DNA from: Tissierellales bacterium
Lineage (GTDB): Bacteria > Bacillota > Clostridia > Tissierellales > Sedimentibacteraceae
Direction of reading: 5' to 3'
DNA: 64,000 bases
Assembly: GCA_018433765.1 (NCBI GenBank)
Contig: JAHDQO010000001.1
Location: forward strand, 372,001 to 436,000
Below the pieces are notes generated by a model. That model was not told the origin of the DNA, made no database searches, and worked only from the letters and a program-made list of their open reading frames with translations. Below, piece by piece: positions 45,749 through 54,262 of this stretch (its first letter is position 1; the number at the start of each line of letters is the position of its first letter). The position numbers and the translations under genes are program-made.

Positions 45749-47122
45749 ATGAAATTAGAAAATCAAATACCAGTAAATAATAATGATATATTGGAAATTG
45801 AAATAACAGATGTAAATTTTAAAGGTCAAGGAATTGCAAAAAAAGATGGATTTGTAATATTTGTAGATAATACAATAACAGGTGATTATGTTGAAATAGA
45901 AATAATACAAGTAAAGAAAAAATACAGTGTAGGTAGATTACGTAAAATTATAAAAGAATCTACGCTAAGAATAAAACCAGAGTGCAAATATTTTGAAAAA
46001 TGCGGCGGATGCCAAATTATGAATATGGACTATAAAGCACAACTAGTTTATAAAAAGCAAAGAGTTATAAACGAGTTAAAAAAGGTAGCAGGTATTGAAG
46101 ATGTTTTAGTACATGATACATTAGGAATGGAAAAACCTTTTAGATATAGAAACAAAGGTTCTTTTCCAGTTGCAAGATTAAATGGAGATATAGCTATAGG
46201 AGCATATGAAATAGGAACACATAAAATGGTGGACTTTGATACATGTATAATACAGAATGAAAAAGCAGATAAAGTAATACAAGTTTTTAAAATATTGATG
46301 AAACTGTTTAAACTAGAACCTTACAATGAAATAACAAATAAGGGATTAGTAAAGCACTTAATGATAAGAACAAATAAACAAAATGAAGTTATGGTTATAA
46401 TAGTTACTTCAAGAGAAAAGCTGCCCAATAAAAATGAAATAGTAAAGAAACTAATAGAAGAAATTCCACAAATAAAAAGCATAATACAAAATATAAATAA
46501 AAATCAAACAAATGTTATACTTGGAAACAAGAATAAAGTTATATATGGAGAAGAAACACTTAAAGATACTATTTTTGACCTTGAATTTTCTATATCACCA
46601 CATTCATTTTTTCAAGTAAATTCATTGCAGACAGAAGTACTGTACAGCAAAGCTCTTGAATATGCCCAGCTTACAGGAGAAGAAACAGTATTTGATATAT
46701 ACTGCGGCATAGGTACAATATCATTACTGCTGGCGAAAAAAGCAAAGATGGTGTACGGCATAGAAATAGTAGAACAAGCGATAATTAATGCAAGAGAAAA
46801 TGCAGAAAAGAATAATATACAAAATGCTGTGTTCTATACAGGAAAAGCAGAAGATATTTTCCCAAAACTCTATAAACAAGGCATAAAAGCTGATGTTGTA
46901 GTAATAGACCCACCAAGAAAAGGCTGTGAAAAAGAAGTACTTAATACTATAATCAACATGAAACCAGAAAAAGTAGTATACGTTTCTTGCAACCCAACAA
47001 CACTAGCAAGAGATTTGAAAATACTTAGTGATGGAGGATACGAGATAGGAGAAATACAGCCAATTGATATGTTCCCGAATAGTACGCACGTTGAAACGAT
47101 AATAATGATTAATATGTGCTAA
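45749..47122 (+). CDS. 23S rRNA (uracil-5-)-methyltransferase, RumA/RlmCD-type
   Basis: The protein has 457 residues. An N-terminal TRAM domain (about 10-70) is followed by the Fe-S motif CKYFEKCGGC (C79, C85, C88) with a later Cys near 167. The SAM motif is FDIYCGIGTISLLLA, then DPPRKGC, and the catalytic Cys lies in YVSCNPTTLARD (near 411). It methylates U747 and/or U1939-type uridines of 23S rRNA; specificity is not visible. Confidence 0.94.
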   Translation: MKLENQIPVNNNDILEIEITDVNFKGQGIAKKDGFVIFVDNTITGDYVEIEIIQVKKKYSVGRLRKIIKESTLRIKPECKYFEKCGGCQIMNMDYKAQLVYKKQRVINELKKVAGIEDVLVHDTLGMEKPFRYRNKGSFPVARLNGDIAIGAYEIGTHKMVDFDTCIIQNEKADKVIQVFKILMKLFKLEPYNEITNKGLVKHLMIRTNKQNEVMVIIVTSREKLPNKNEIVKKLIEEIPQIKSIIQNINKNQTNVILGNKNKVIYGEETLKDTIFDLEFSISPHSFFQVNSLQTEVLYSKALEYAQLTGEETVFDIYCGIGTISLLLAKKAKMVYGIEIVEQAIINARENAEKNNIQNAVFYTGKAEDIFPKLYKQGIKADVVVIDPPRKGCEKEVLNTIINMKPEKVVYVSCNPTTLARDLKILSDGGYEIGEIQPIDMFPNSTHVETIIMINMC

Positions 47123-47580
47123 TAACTTAAGTAAAACGAAAATTTTAAAGTTAGCAAATACTTATTCAAACAAAAACAGTGAGATAATTTATAAAGTATC
47201 CAATAATCGTATACAAGAGATATGGAAATATCATATTGTTTTTAATTATCTTAAAGATAAAATATTCATTTATAGTCCTTTTGCAATCAACAAGGAACCC
47301 TATTTTAGTGTACAAATTACATTAGGATTGTCCAAATCAATATTAGGTAATTTTTCAAATATGAATAATAAATATTAGTTTTAGCTGTTTCTATTACACT
47401 AATAAAAATAGCACTAGCCTTAGCGCCTTTAGGGATATTACAGAAGGGGATGAAATGGTGATAAAATAAGTATAATAGCTGCTCACTGTATACGATACTA
47501 ATAGTTTCTTAAGTTTCTATGAGTGGCTATTAAATAATAAATCATTCGTATATAATACCTATATGAATGGGGGTGATATA
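47123..47580. other. Gene-free stretch of about 450 bp
   Basis: Several short broken frames are present but none has a start with a ribosome site. A likely promoter (TATAAT near 47551) and the GGGGGTGAT site belong to the next gene. I see no clear remnant family. Confidence 0.4.
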
Positions 47581-47820
47581 ATGAATGATTATATAAATGA
47601 ACTAGCTGATTTCTTTGAAGCGTTTTCAATATTTATTGAAACAATGAAAAATTCTACTAAAAATGATTTGCTAGAAAGAGATCCTCTTTATAATGAATTG
47701 ATTGAAAAGTTGAAAAAGAAAGAGAGCATTGTTGAAAATCTACTAGATAAACTATCAAATGAATGTAAAAAAAACTATAATAGATTACATAATAGATTTG
47801 AAAGATATCCATTACTATGA
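47581..47820 (+). CDS. Small helical hypothetical protein
   Basis: The protein has 79 residues, all helical, with a Lys/Glu-rich central coiled-coil-like region. GGGGGTGAT precedes ATG 47581 by 5 bp; an earlier ATG (47563) overlaps the ribosome site. No family is recognised. Confidence 0.6.
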   Translation: MNDYINELADFFEAFSIFIETMKNSTKNDLLERDPLYNELIEKLKKKESIVENLLDKLSNECKKNYNRLHNRFERYPLL

Positions 47821-47934
47821 GGGAGATTACTTCTACATGAAAGGATATAGTGATTGTATAAGACTGTTTCATAGATTGGATGTTTTGAAGTAAAGTTTAC
47901 TCAAATTTTTTTATAATGTCTAGAGGAGGTGACT

Positions 47935-48477
47935 ATGAAAAATCATAAAAAGTTTGTATTAAATAGAAAAATAATATTGTATATAGCTATTAGCTTAGAT
48001 GGATATATTGCTGATGAGAATGGTAATGTAGACTGGCTAGAGCAATATGCTAATATAGAAGATACAGACTATGAAGAGTTTTATAAAACTATTGATACGG
48101 TGATAATGGGTAGAAAAACATATGATCAAGTTCTTAGCTTTGGAAAGTATCCATATCAAAATGTAAAAAGCTATGTCTATAGCAATACAAAGATAGGCTT
48201 TGATGAAAATGTAGAATTTACTAATACATTACCTAAAGAGCTTGTAAGAACACTCAAAAAACAATCGGGCAAACATATATGGCTAATAGGTGGTGCAGAT
48301 TTAATACATCATTTCATAGAGAATAATTTAATAGATGAATATCAAATAACTATATTGCCTGTTATTTTAGGAAGAGGAATACCGCTATTTAAAAGTGGAA
48401 ATCATAGAATAGGTTTAGAATTGCTCTCTAAGAAAAATGTTAAAGACGCAGTAACGTTAATTTATAAAAAGAATTAG
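47935..48477 (+). CDS. Dihydrofolate reductase-like (RibD C-terminal) protein
   Basis: The protein has 180 residues. AISLDGYIADENGNVDWL, TVIMGRKTYDQVL, IWLIGGADLIHHFI and LPVILGRGIPLF are the signature blocks of the YyaP-like DHFR/RibD-C family of NADPH reductases. The substrate is unknown. ATG 47935 follows AGAGGAGGTG. It is probably not the essential DHFR. Confidence 0.9.
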   Translation: MKNHKKFVLNRKIILYIAISLDGYIADENGNVDWLEQYANIEDTDYEEFYKTIDTVIMGRKTYDQVLSFGKYPYQNVKSYVYSNTKIGFDENVEFTNTLPKELVRTLKKQSGKHIWLIGGADLIHHFIENNLIDEYQITILPVILGRGIPLFKSGNHRIGLELLSKKNVKDAVTLIYKKN

Positions 48478-48504
48478 AAACTTCTTATTCAATACCCTAA
48501 TAAA

Positions 48505-48540
48505 ACCGAAGTCCTCGGAAGGCTTTGCCTTCCTGCGGGC
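48505..48540. repeat. GC-richer palindrome
   Basis: GGAAGGC-TTT-GCCTTCC lies after the DHFR-like gene and directly before an IS-type end. There is no T-run. It probably marks an insertion boundary. Confidence 0.45.
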
Positions 48541-48557
48541 AAGAGACTGTGTCAAAA
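48539..48557 (+). repeat. IS-end-like sequence, copy 1
   Basis: GCAAGAGACTGTGTCAAAA is identical to 49473-49491. It resembles terminal repeats of IS1182-type elements, consistent with the transposase remnant between the two copies. Confidence 0.6.
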
Positions 48558-48702
48558 GTGGTTAAAAATCTAACGATAAACTATGAGTGAAATTCTGATT
48601 TATATTGGTGAGTAGTGAAGTGTAGAATGAATAGTAACTGACAATAAGAGAAACTTGATGTATAATTATTAACATAAGTATAGTAAGAAAGGTGATGATA
48701 AT

Positions 48703-49056
48703 ATGACTAATGATGAATTATATGCCAAGCCATTTTCAGATTTCTATCCGTTATATATCAAAAAGGTGGAACGAAAAGGACGCACTAAAGAAGAACTAGA
48801 TAAAATAATTTTTTGGCTCTTTGGTTATGATAAAAAAAATCTAAATTTACAACTTGATCAAAATAATAGTTGGCAAACATTTTATGATGAAGCACCAAAT
48901 ATCAATGAAAATACCAATTTGATTAAAGGGAAAATATGTGGCGTTAGAGTTGAAGACGTGGAAGAAGAGGTAATGAGACACATTCGTTACTTGGATAAAT
49001 TAGTTGATGAGTTGGCAAAAGGGAAAGTCATGGAGAAAATCCTTAGACATGAGTAA
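48703..49056 (+). CDS. DUF2200 family protein
   Basis: The protein has 117 residues. KPFSDFYPLYIKKVERKGRTKEEL, IIFWLFGYD and IKGKICGVRVEDVEE match DUF2200, a small family of unknown function. AAAGGTGATGAT precedes the ATG. It is intact although it lies between two IS-end-like repeats, so it may have been captured by or inserted near a decayed IS. Confidence 0.87.
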   Translation: MTNDELYAKPFSDFYPLYIKKVERKGRTKEELDKIIFWLFGYDKKNLNLQLDQNNSWQTFYDEAPNINENTNLIKGKICGVRVEDVEEEVMRHIRYLDKLVDELAKGKVMEKILRHE

Positions 49057-49150
49057 ATTGATAGATAGGAAGTGTATTAAGACAACTTAACAGAAATTAT
49101 AGAATTATAACTTCTATTTATACTGTAAAGTTAAAAAGGATAATAAGCTG

Positions 49151-49345
49151 TTGAAAAGAAGGAAAGCAATAGTAGAGAATCCTTTTGGGACAATAAAGCG
49201 AACTATGGATTCGGCTTATTGTCAGATGAAAGGAATTGAAAATGTTCAAGGGGAATTTTCTTTGACTTTTTTAGCCTATAATCTTAAAAGAGCAATAAAT
49301 ATAGTTGGAGCAAAAGAATTAATCGAAGCAATGCAGATGAGATAG
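49151..49345 (+). pseudogene. C-terminal fragment of an IS1182-type transposase
   Basis: The 64 codons RRKAIVENPFGTIKR...LTFLAYNLKRAINIVGAKELI are the conserved C-terminus of DDE transposases of IS1182-like elements. The rest of the transposase is missing upstream. The fragment lies between two GCAAGAGACTGTGTCAAAA copies. Confidence 0.82.
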
Positions 49346-49453
49346 ATGCCTTATCTGTGTTTTTATTTCAGTATCCCCAAAATAGATTGTGAGATTAAAT
49401 AAAACTGCAAAATCATTACCAAAACCATTCACAAGATTAAGTGCAGGATAGAG

Positions 49454-49491
49454 TTATGACACAATCTAGCTAGCAAGAGACTGTGTCAAAA
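49454..49491. repeat. Head-to-head IS ends, copy 2
   Basis: TTATGACACAATCT (49454-49467) is an imperfect complement of the IS end. It is followed at once by an identical GCAAGAGACTGTGTCAAAA (49473-49491). This looks like the right end of one remnant abutting the left end of another. Confidence 0.55.
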
Positions 49492-49607
49492 CTATCGGCA
49501 AATTATGATAATTTGATGAAATATAAGGTGAAAAATGATATAATAATAGTAAGAGATGCTACTATAATAAAGAGACTGGACGACAGTATATTCACTTCGT
49601 TCAGTCT

Positions 49608-49755
49608 TTTTCTAATCATGAAAGTGTATCAGCAGAAACAGCGAAAGCTATTGCAGATGAACTAATGTAATGGATAAGTTTAAAGGATTTCAAGTTGTAT
49701 ATGGAACTCATACAGATACAGATAATTTTCATACACATTTTGTACTTATACAACA
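49608..49755 (+). pseudogene. Relaxase (MobA/VirD2-like) fragment
   Basis: Two frames encode SVSAETAKAIADEL and then DKFKGFQVVYGTHTDTDNFHTHFVLIQ, which together match the relaxase region ending in the HxDxxxxHxH-like metal motif (HTDTDNFHTHF). A stop and frameshift separate them, and the rest of the gene is gone. It marks the mobilisation end of a decayed conjugative element. Confidence 0.72.
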
Positions 49756-49758
49756 CCC

Positions 49759-50105
49759 TCTTCATCTCACTCTACAAATCTAACCCATAGAGCATTACTA
49801 ACAACAGATGAAGTTAAATTGATAAGCAGACCGTATGCACTTATTCTGTCACGTAATCATCCAGCAATGATGAAAATTCCTGACCTATCAAAATGGAATT
49901 TTAACTATTTGGATTAGGAGACAAAGAACATAACCGTAAAGTAAGAGAATCAAGGGAAAAACAGCGACTTGAAAGAGCAGGTGTGAGTTATATTGAACTA
50001 TGAAATGTATGGGAATTTCACAAAGATCAGATGAAAACAAAGAACTCATTATTTGCAAAAAGAAAAGAAGAAATAAAATATACACAGATAGGAGGAAACT
50101 TATAA
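49759..50105 (+). pseudogene. VirD4/TraG coupling-protein C-terminus, frameshifted
   Basis: SSSHSTNLTHRALLTTDEVKLISRPYALILSRNHPAMMKIPDLSKW is the typical end of the T4SS coupling ATPase. The frame then shifts near 49910 and continues GLGDKEHNRKVRESREKQRLERAG, with one TGA in place of a likely Trp codon near 50001. The fragment is fused in position to the relaxase fragment by deletion. It ends 1 bp before the VirB2-like gene. Confidence 0.75.
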
Positions 50106-50444
50106 ATGAGTAAAATTAAATCTAAAGTGTTAACAGTATTTGTGATAATGCAAGTACTGTTTTTTAATGTAACAAGCGTCTTTGCTAGTTCTAGCAATAC
50201 TGTAGGAAAGAGTAAAATAGCAACTGGAACAGAGGCACTACTAAATGATATTACAAAATGGCTCATGATACTTGCACCGATAGTAGGTGGACTGTTAATT
50301 ATCTACTTTTTCATTAGAAGAAGTGGAGCAGATGAGCAGGATCAAAAACGCTGGAATAATCGTATAACAACTGCCATTATTTCAGTAGTGGGAGCAGTTT
50401 TAGGAAGTGCGATTGTTAATCTGGTTATAGGTTACTATAAGTAA
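50106..50444 (+). CDS. VirB2/TrbC-like small membrane protein
   Basis: The protein has 112 residues. A signal peptide (1-27, ending VFAS) and two hydrophobic helices (about 50-70 and 88-108) flank a polar loop (RRSGADEQDQKRWNNRI), the layout of VirB2-type pilins in Gram-positive integrative elements. It immediately follows the coupling-protein remnant, the usual order in such elements. Confidence 0.78.
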   Translation: MSKIKSKVLTVFVIMQVLFFNVTSVFASSSNTVGKSKIATGTEALLNDITKWLMILAPIVGGLLIIYFFIRRSGADEQDQKRWNNRITTAIISVVGAVLGSAIVNLVIGYYK

Positions 50445-50506
50445 AATTTAAGAGTAATACTGCTTTTATAGATAAAATAAAACTAAATCAAAAGGAGAAA
50501 AAATAA

Positions 50507-50725
50507 ATGAGAAAATTACAAGCAAAAGCAATAGGGATGATGTTAAGAGTAAAAAGTGTATTAGAAGACAAAAAGGGTGAAGGTGCATTAAACACAGCTA
50601 TTACCATACTTATCAGTGTTGTATTAGGCGCATTATTACTTGCAGGTTTATATGCTTTAATTGGTGATACAGTATTGCCTGAGTTACAAAAGAGAATTAC
50701 ACAGATGTTTAACTTTAAAGGTTAA
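50507..50725 (+). CDS. DUF6133-type small membrane protein
   Basis: The protein has 72 residues. A basic N-terminus, DKKGEGALNTAITILISVVLGALLLAGLYAL and a short C-terminus ending in MFNFKG match the small single-TM proteins found next to TrbL-like genes in Firmicute ICEs. The charged helix plus GEG turn and TM also resemble Flp/Tad prepilins, fitting the A24 peptidase downstream. The ribosome site is AAAGGAG. Confidence 0.78.
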   Translation: MRKLQAKAIGMMLRVKSVLEDKKGEGALNTAITILISVVLGALLLAGLYALIGDTVLPELQKRITQMFNFKG

Positions 50726-50756
50726 ATATTAAACATAAGTACTAGGAGGTGCTAAC

Positions 50757-51598
50757 TTGGAAATAGTAATCATGCTCCTTATATCGGCAATTTTATCAGG
50801 GTGTCTAGCTTTTGTAGACACCCTTTTAGAAGGGCTAGTACCGATGGTATTATACTCTGAAAAATATATGGATACCTTGTTAGGTACAAATGCAATAGAA
50901 CCAATATTTGATATATTCTTTGTGTTTGGTATATCTCTAATCATTCTTAAATTTCTTAAAAATGGGTTTAACAAATACATTCTATGGCATGATGGTGATT
51001 CAGCAGATGAACCTTCAACATTATTTATAGGATTCTTAAAAGCTTTAGCAATAGCCATATGTTTTCCAACCATGTATGGGTGGCTTGCCACTATTATTGA
51101 AGATATGTCTAATAAGCTTATATTACTTATTTCTGATGGTATGCCAATATCTTTTGATACAGTCATAGCAGGTATAGCTTCAGCAGGTATTTTTACAGGT
51201 ATAGTATCTTTAATCTTTTTCATATGCTTTTTCGTATTATACATACAATTCTTAACCAGAGGATTCGAAATAATGATATTAAGAATTGGACTGCCTCTTG
51301 CCTGTGTTGGATTAATGGATAGACAAGACAGCAATGTATTTAAAAAAGCTATATACAAAAGTTCTTCCAAAGTACCCTTGCTGTACTAGTACAAATCGTA
51401 TTAGCTAAGTTAGGTGTTGGATTAATGCTCAATGCTCATGTATTTTGGGGTGTTGCAAGTATGGTATTAGCTATAAGAACACCTAAGTTTTTACAAGAAT
51501 TCTTGATTATATCAGGAGGTCAAGGTGGTGGATTAAGCAATAAAATATATTCTACAGCAAGAATATATCAGATGGGAAAAACATTCTTTAAGAAATAG
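50757..51598 (+). pseudogene. TrbL/VirB6-like membrane protein with a single frameshift
   Basis: TTG 50757 follows AGGAGGTG. About 200 codons encode a polytopic protein up to KKAIYK, where the frame hits a stop at 51387. The family sequence continues in another frame from about 51358 (FFQSTLAVLVQIVLAKLGVG...KTFFKK) to 51598. Restoring one A in AAAA at about 51355-51359 joins the two into about 281 residues. It is either a real inactivation, a sequencing error or slippage. Confidence 0.8.
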
Positions 51599-51607
51599 GA
51601 GGTAGAG

Positions 51608-51655
51608 ATGATAAAGATTGATAAGGAAATTAATATCAATGAAGAAGGATTATAA
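51608..51655 (+). other. 15-codon ORF with strong ribosome site
   Basis: GGAGGTAGAG precedes ATG and 15 codons (MIKIDKEININ...). It may be a leader peptide or the remnant of a small conjugation gene. Coding is uncertain. Confidence 0.3.
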
Positions 51656-51660
51656 GAGTA

Positions 51661-51870
51661 ATGGATATTATAAAGGAGTTAACCAATGCTTTCTTAATAC
51701 TCATACGAAGTGGTACAGTCTTTAGAGTTGTCTATTGCTTTGTAATGATGGGATCAGACGAAGAAAACGAAAAAGCATATAAAAAGAAAATATGGAATGT
51801 CATTATCTTTTATATTCTAGCAGAGAGTTGTTATGCGATTAAAGATTTGATAACCAAGTATTATACCTAG
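51661..51870 (+). CDS. Small membrane protein of the conjugation operon
   Basis: The protein has 69 residues with two hydrophobic segments (about 10-30 and 45-60) separated by a charged MGSDEENEKAYKKK loop. This resembles the VirB2-like layout of the first operon protein. It lies between the TrbL-like and VirB3/PrgI-like genes. The function is inferred from context only. Confidence 0.65.
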   Translation: MDIIKELTNAFLILIRSGTVFRVVYCFVMMGSDEENEKAYKKKIWNVIIFYILAESCYAIKDLITKYYT

Positions 51871-51880
51871 AGGTGATGAA

Positions 51881-52219
51881 ATGACAAGGGAAAAACCGTT
51901 ATATATACCACAAGGACTTAAATTGCGAACAGAAATTTTTAATGGATTTGCAAAGGAAGAGCTGATTAAGACAATCATAGTTACTTTAGTAGCAGGAGCA
52001 ATAGATGCACTGCTATTTTTATTTATCCAAAACACAGTAGTAGCCATAGTATTTATGCTAATAGCTGTATCAGGAACGGTTCTTATGCTAACCAAAGATA
52101 ACTCCAATATTTCAGTTGTAGATCAGGTGGGATTCTTAATAAAGTATAGGTTTAGGCAAAAAAAATATAGATATGTTTATAAATTGAAAAGGAGAAGAGA
52201 TGGCGGACAAAATAAGTGA
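51881..52219 (+). CDS. VirB3/PrgI-like small membrane protein
   Basis: The protein has 112 residues. Two adjacent TM helices (about 32-50 and 54-72) are flanked by an N-terminal PLYIPQGLKLRTEIFNGF segment and a basic C-terminus (KYRFRQKKYRYVYKLKRRR). This is the topology of VirB3/PrgI-like T4SS components. ATG follows AGAGGTGATGAA. The next gene overlaps its end by 20 bp. No VirB4 follows directly. Confidence 0.65.
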   Translation: MTREKPLYIPQGLKLRTEIFNGFAKEELIKTIIVTLVAGAIDALLFLFIQNTVVAIVFMLIAVSGTVLMLTKDNSNISVVDQVGFLIKYRFRQKKYRYVYKLKRRRDGGQNK

Positions 52220-52466
52220 ATTTAATGCAGTAGGTAAGATGAATACAACCATATCGGGCAAAATGCTCTATATGCTACTCAATGAATTAGCAGATAAAAA
52301 TGGAGTTATTAATATATCGCATATAAGGTTAAGTAGAATATTAGGAATAAACAAATCTACTGTAAGTAAAAATCTTAGAAGGCTTGAGCAAAGTGGTGAT
52401 ATCTATATACGAAGTAGATATACAAGAGATGGTGGTAGGATGGCAAACGAATATATTGTTAGGTGA
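52200..52466 (+). CDS. Winged-helix DNA-binding protein
   Basis: The protein has 88 residues. GVINISHIRLSRILGINKSTVSKNLRRLEQSGDIYIRSRY is a clear winged helix of the MarR/replication-initiator type. AAAGGAGAAGAG precedes the ATG inside the VirB3-like gene, so translation is coupled. It may regulate the transfer operon. Confidence 0.82.
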   Translation: MADKISEFNAVGKMNTTISGKMLYMLLNELADKNGVINISHIRLSRILGINKSTVSKNLRRLEQSGDIYIRSRYTRDGGRMANEYIVR

Positions 52467-52882
52467 TAGTCGTGTTAATGGTTAAAAACGTATTGTTTGT
52501 CTTAGTACTTGTATATGCCAGCTATTGTGATATTAAAACTAGAATAATACCTGATAAAGTTCATATAATGATTATTCTGCTAGGGTTAATTAATATAGAT
52601 TGGATACCTTCAATCTTAGGATTATTGTTAGTGCCATTGCCATTTTTGGTGGTGGCACTGATAAAAAATGGGTCTATGGGTGGAGGAGATATTAAGTTAG
52701 TTGGAGCTTGTTCGTTTTATTTAGGATTTACAGGGGGAATTATAGCAAGTAGTATAGGATTGACTTTCGTAATATTGACAAATATGGTATACTTTATACA
52801 TAATATGACGGAATATAATGGTAAATTTGCTTTGGTTCCTTACCTGGGGGTAGGGTATGTATGTATAGGTTTAATTATGTAA
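52463..52882 (+). CDS. A24 prepilin peptidase (CpaA/TadV-like)
   Basis: The protein has about 139 residues and several TM helices. The catalytic aspartates are in YCDIKTRIIPD (D23) and GGGDIK (D76). It processes Flp/Tad-type prepilins. The GTG start overlaps the previous stop (GTGA); GTG 52472 or ATG 52478 are alternatives with better spacing. The rest of the Tad-like set (CpaB, CpaE, CpaF, TadB) lies 6.4 kb downstream, beyond the cassette array. Confidence 0.87.
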   Translation: MIVVLMVKNVLFVLVLVYASYCDIKTRIIPDKVHIMIILLGLINIDWIPSILGLLLVPLPFLVVALIKNGSMGGGDIKLVGACSFYLGFTGGIIASSIGLTFVILTNMVYFIHNMTEYNGKFALVPYLGVGYVCIGLIM

Positions 52883-52952
52883 ATATTGATGGGTTTTGAG
52901 ATTTGTGAGATTGACTGGTGTCTAGACTAAATTAAATAGTCATATAACTGAA

Positions 52953-53169
52953 AGGACTGTTCAAAAAGTATTTAAGAATGCGTGTATAAATTCAAAGATA
53001 AATAAAGATGTTTCAGTACATAGTTAAGACATAGTTTTGCAACACATTTACTCGAAGTGTAGTGGATATAAGATATATTCAAGAGTTATTAGGACATTCT
53101 AGTTTAAAAACTACAGAAATATATACACATGTAACAAATAAAAATATTGCAAGTATAAAGAGTCCTTAG
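52953..53169 (+). pseudogene. Tyrosine recombinase (integron-integrase-like) C-terminal remnant
   Basis: Pieces in shifting frames spell RTVQKVFKNAC, then [10 protein letters not shown], then [35 protein letters not shown]. The HxxR and H residues and the Tyr nucleophile of box II are present. The YTHV...SIKSP ending resembles IntI and related XerC/D-like integrases. At least two frameshifts and the missing N-terminus make it inactive. It points the same way as the cassettes. Confidence 0.8.
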
Positions 53170-53208
53170 TTGATATAATGTTTAACTATAATTAATCATA
53201 TAAAGGAA

Positions 53209-53268
53209 GTATTACCGAAATACGTAAACACCACCAAAATGGTAGGATTACCGAAGTACGGCAATATA
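53209..53268. repeat. Tandem ATTACCGAARTACG repeats before the first cassette
   Basis: GTATTACCGAAATACG and GGATTACCGAAGTACG lie 37 bp apart, with CCACC...GGTAGG between them able to pair. This is the position where an attI recombination site or cassette promoter would be expected, but no GTTRRRY core is visible. Confidence 0.4.
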
Positions 53269-53308
53269 TTATTAGACGAAAGATTAAGCTAGTGAGAGGA
53301 GAATTTTA

Positions 53309-54247
53309 ATGACAAAGATTGAGAACGGTAGGATATATGAATATATAGAGAATTTATATGATGAATTAAAGAAAAGGGATGGAGCATATTATCCTTCAAA
53401 ACATGATGATTTTGTTTTCTTATCAGCAGCAAATGAATTTGAAATTTCTAAAGAGAAAGCAGAAAAAATATTTCATAGTTTTAGTCAACTTGTTGCAAAA
53501 AAAGAAGAATTAAAGCTTAGAAGATTACCGCCTAAGAAACGTGAAAAAAAACGTATGGAAATGCTTCAAAATATTATGAAAAACAATGGGGATTTACCTT
53601 TTGGCAAAATAGAAGGACCAGCAACAGAAGATATTAAATCAGGCTTAGATACAATTTATGAGGAATACAATAATATAGCTGAACTAATAGGAAAGAATGG
53701 TTGGACTATTCCGATGAGTATGGGATTGAGTACAATTGACTTATTAACTCATCAGACCATTGATATAGAAGTATTAGATAAATTCTTTATAGAATATTAT
53801 TCTGGCAAGAAATTTGTAACTTTAATTAAGTATGTTAATAGAAGTAAGTTATCTGAAACCCAAAAAAATTTATTCAATGATTGTGTAGATGCATATAAAG
53901 GAACTAAATGGTTACTTTGTATTACATCATTAGTTACTATATTAGAAGGAATCCTAAGTAGATTTGGAGATAACGTTAATGATATCAGAATGATTAGGAT
54001 TTGTAGATATAAAATGGATTCTACTAAAAATGATAATAAAATTATTAACCATTTAGTATGGGTATCTTTTTATAATTTCATAAGTGAATTATATAAAAAA
54101 TCTAAGTTTGATTTAGATGAACCAATCATATTGAATAGACACTGGATTTTACATGGTAGAACAGATAAAGAGTTTAGAAAAGCAGATTGTCTCCGATTAT
54201 TTAATGCTATTTATACATTAGTTACAATGATTAAATATGACAAGTAA
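53309..54247 (+). CDS. Cassette 1: HEPN-like hypothetical protein
   Basis: The protein has 312 residues. It is helical, with a basic region (LRRLPPKKREKKRME, about 72-86) and a C-terminal helical domain with EGILSRFGD and NRHWILHGR. The latter contains RX4H (R-HWIL-H, about 277-282), the catalytic pattern of HEPN RNases. HEPN nucleases are common in abortive infection and toxin systems. Assignment to HEPN rests on this motif and helical context only. AGAGGAGAA precedes ATG; an attC follows 15 bp after the stop. Confidence 0.6.
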   Translation: MTKIENGRIYEYIENLYDELKKRDGAYYPSKHDDFVFLSAANEFEISKEKAEKIFHSFSQLVAKKEELKLRRLPPKKREKKRMEMLQNIMKNNGDLPFGKIEGPATEDIKSGLDTIYEEYNNIAELIGKNGWTIPMSMGLSTIDLLTHQTIDIEVLDKFFIEYYSGKKFVTLIKYVNRSKLSETQKNLFNDCVDAYKGTKWLLCITSLVTILEGILSRFGDNVNDIRMIRICRYKMDSTKNDNKIINHLVWVSFYNFISELYKKSKFDLDEPIILNRHWILHGRTDKEFRKADCLRLFNAIYTLVTMIKYDK

Positions 54248-54262
54248 TCCGCTCAATCCATC

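Noticed and set aside
49483-49665. 60-codon ORF after the second IS-end copy
   Set aside because: Its start lies inside the IS end, it has no ribosome site, and its 3' part overlaps the relaxase remnant in another frame.
50729-51370. Long minus-strand reading frame opposite the TrbL-like gene
   Set aside because: It is antisense to a family-matching membrane gene, has no ribosome site and no domain.
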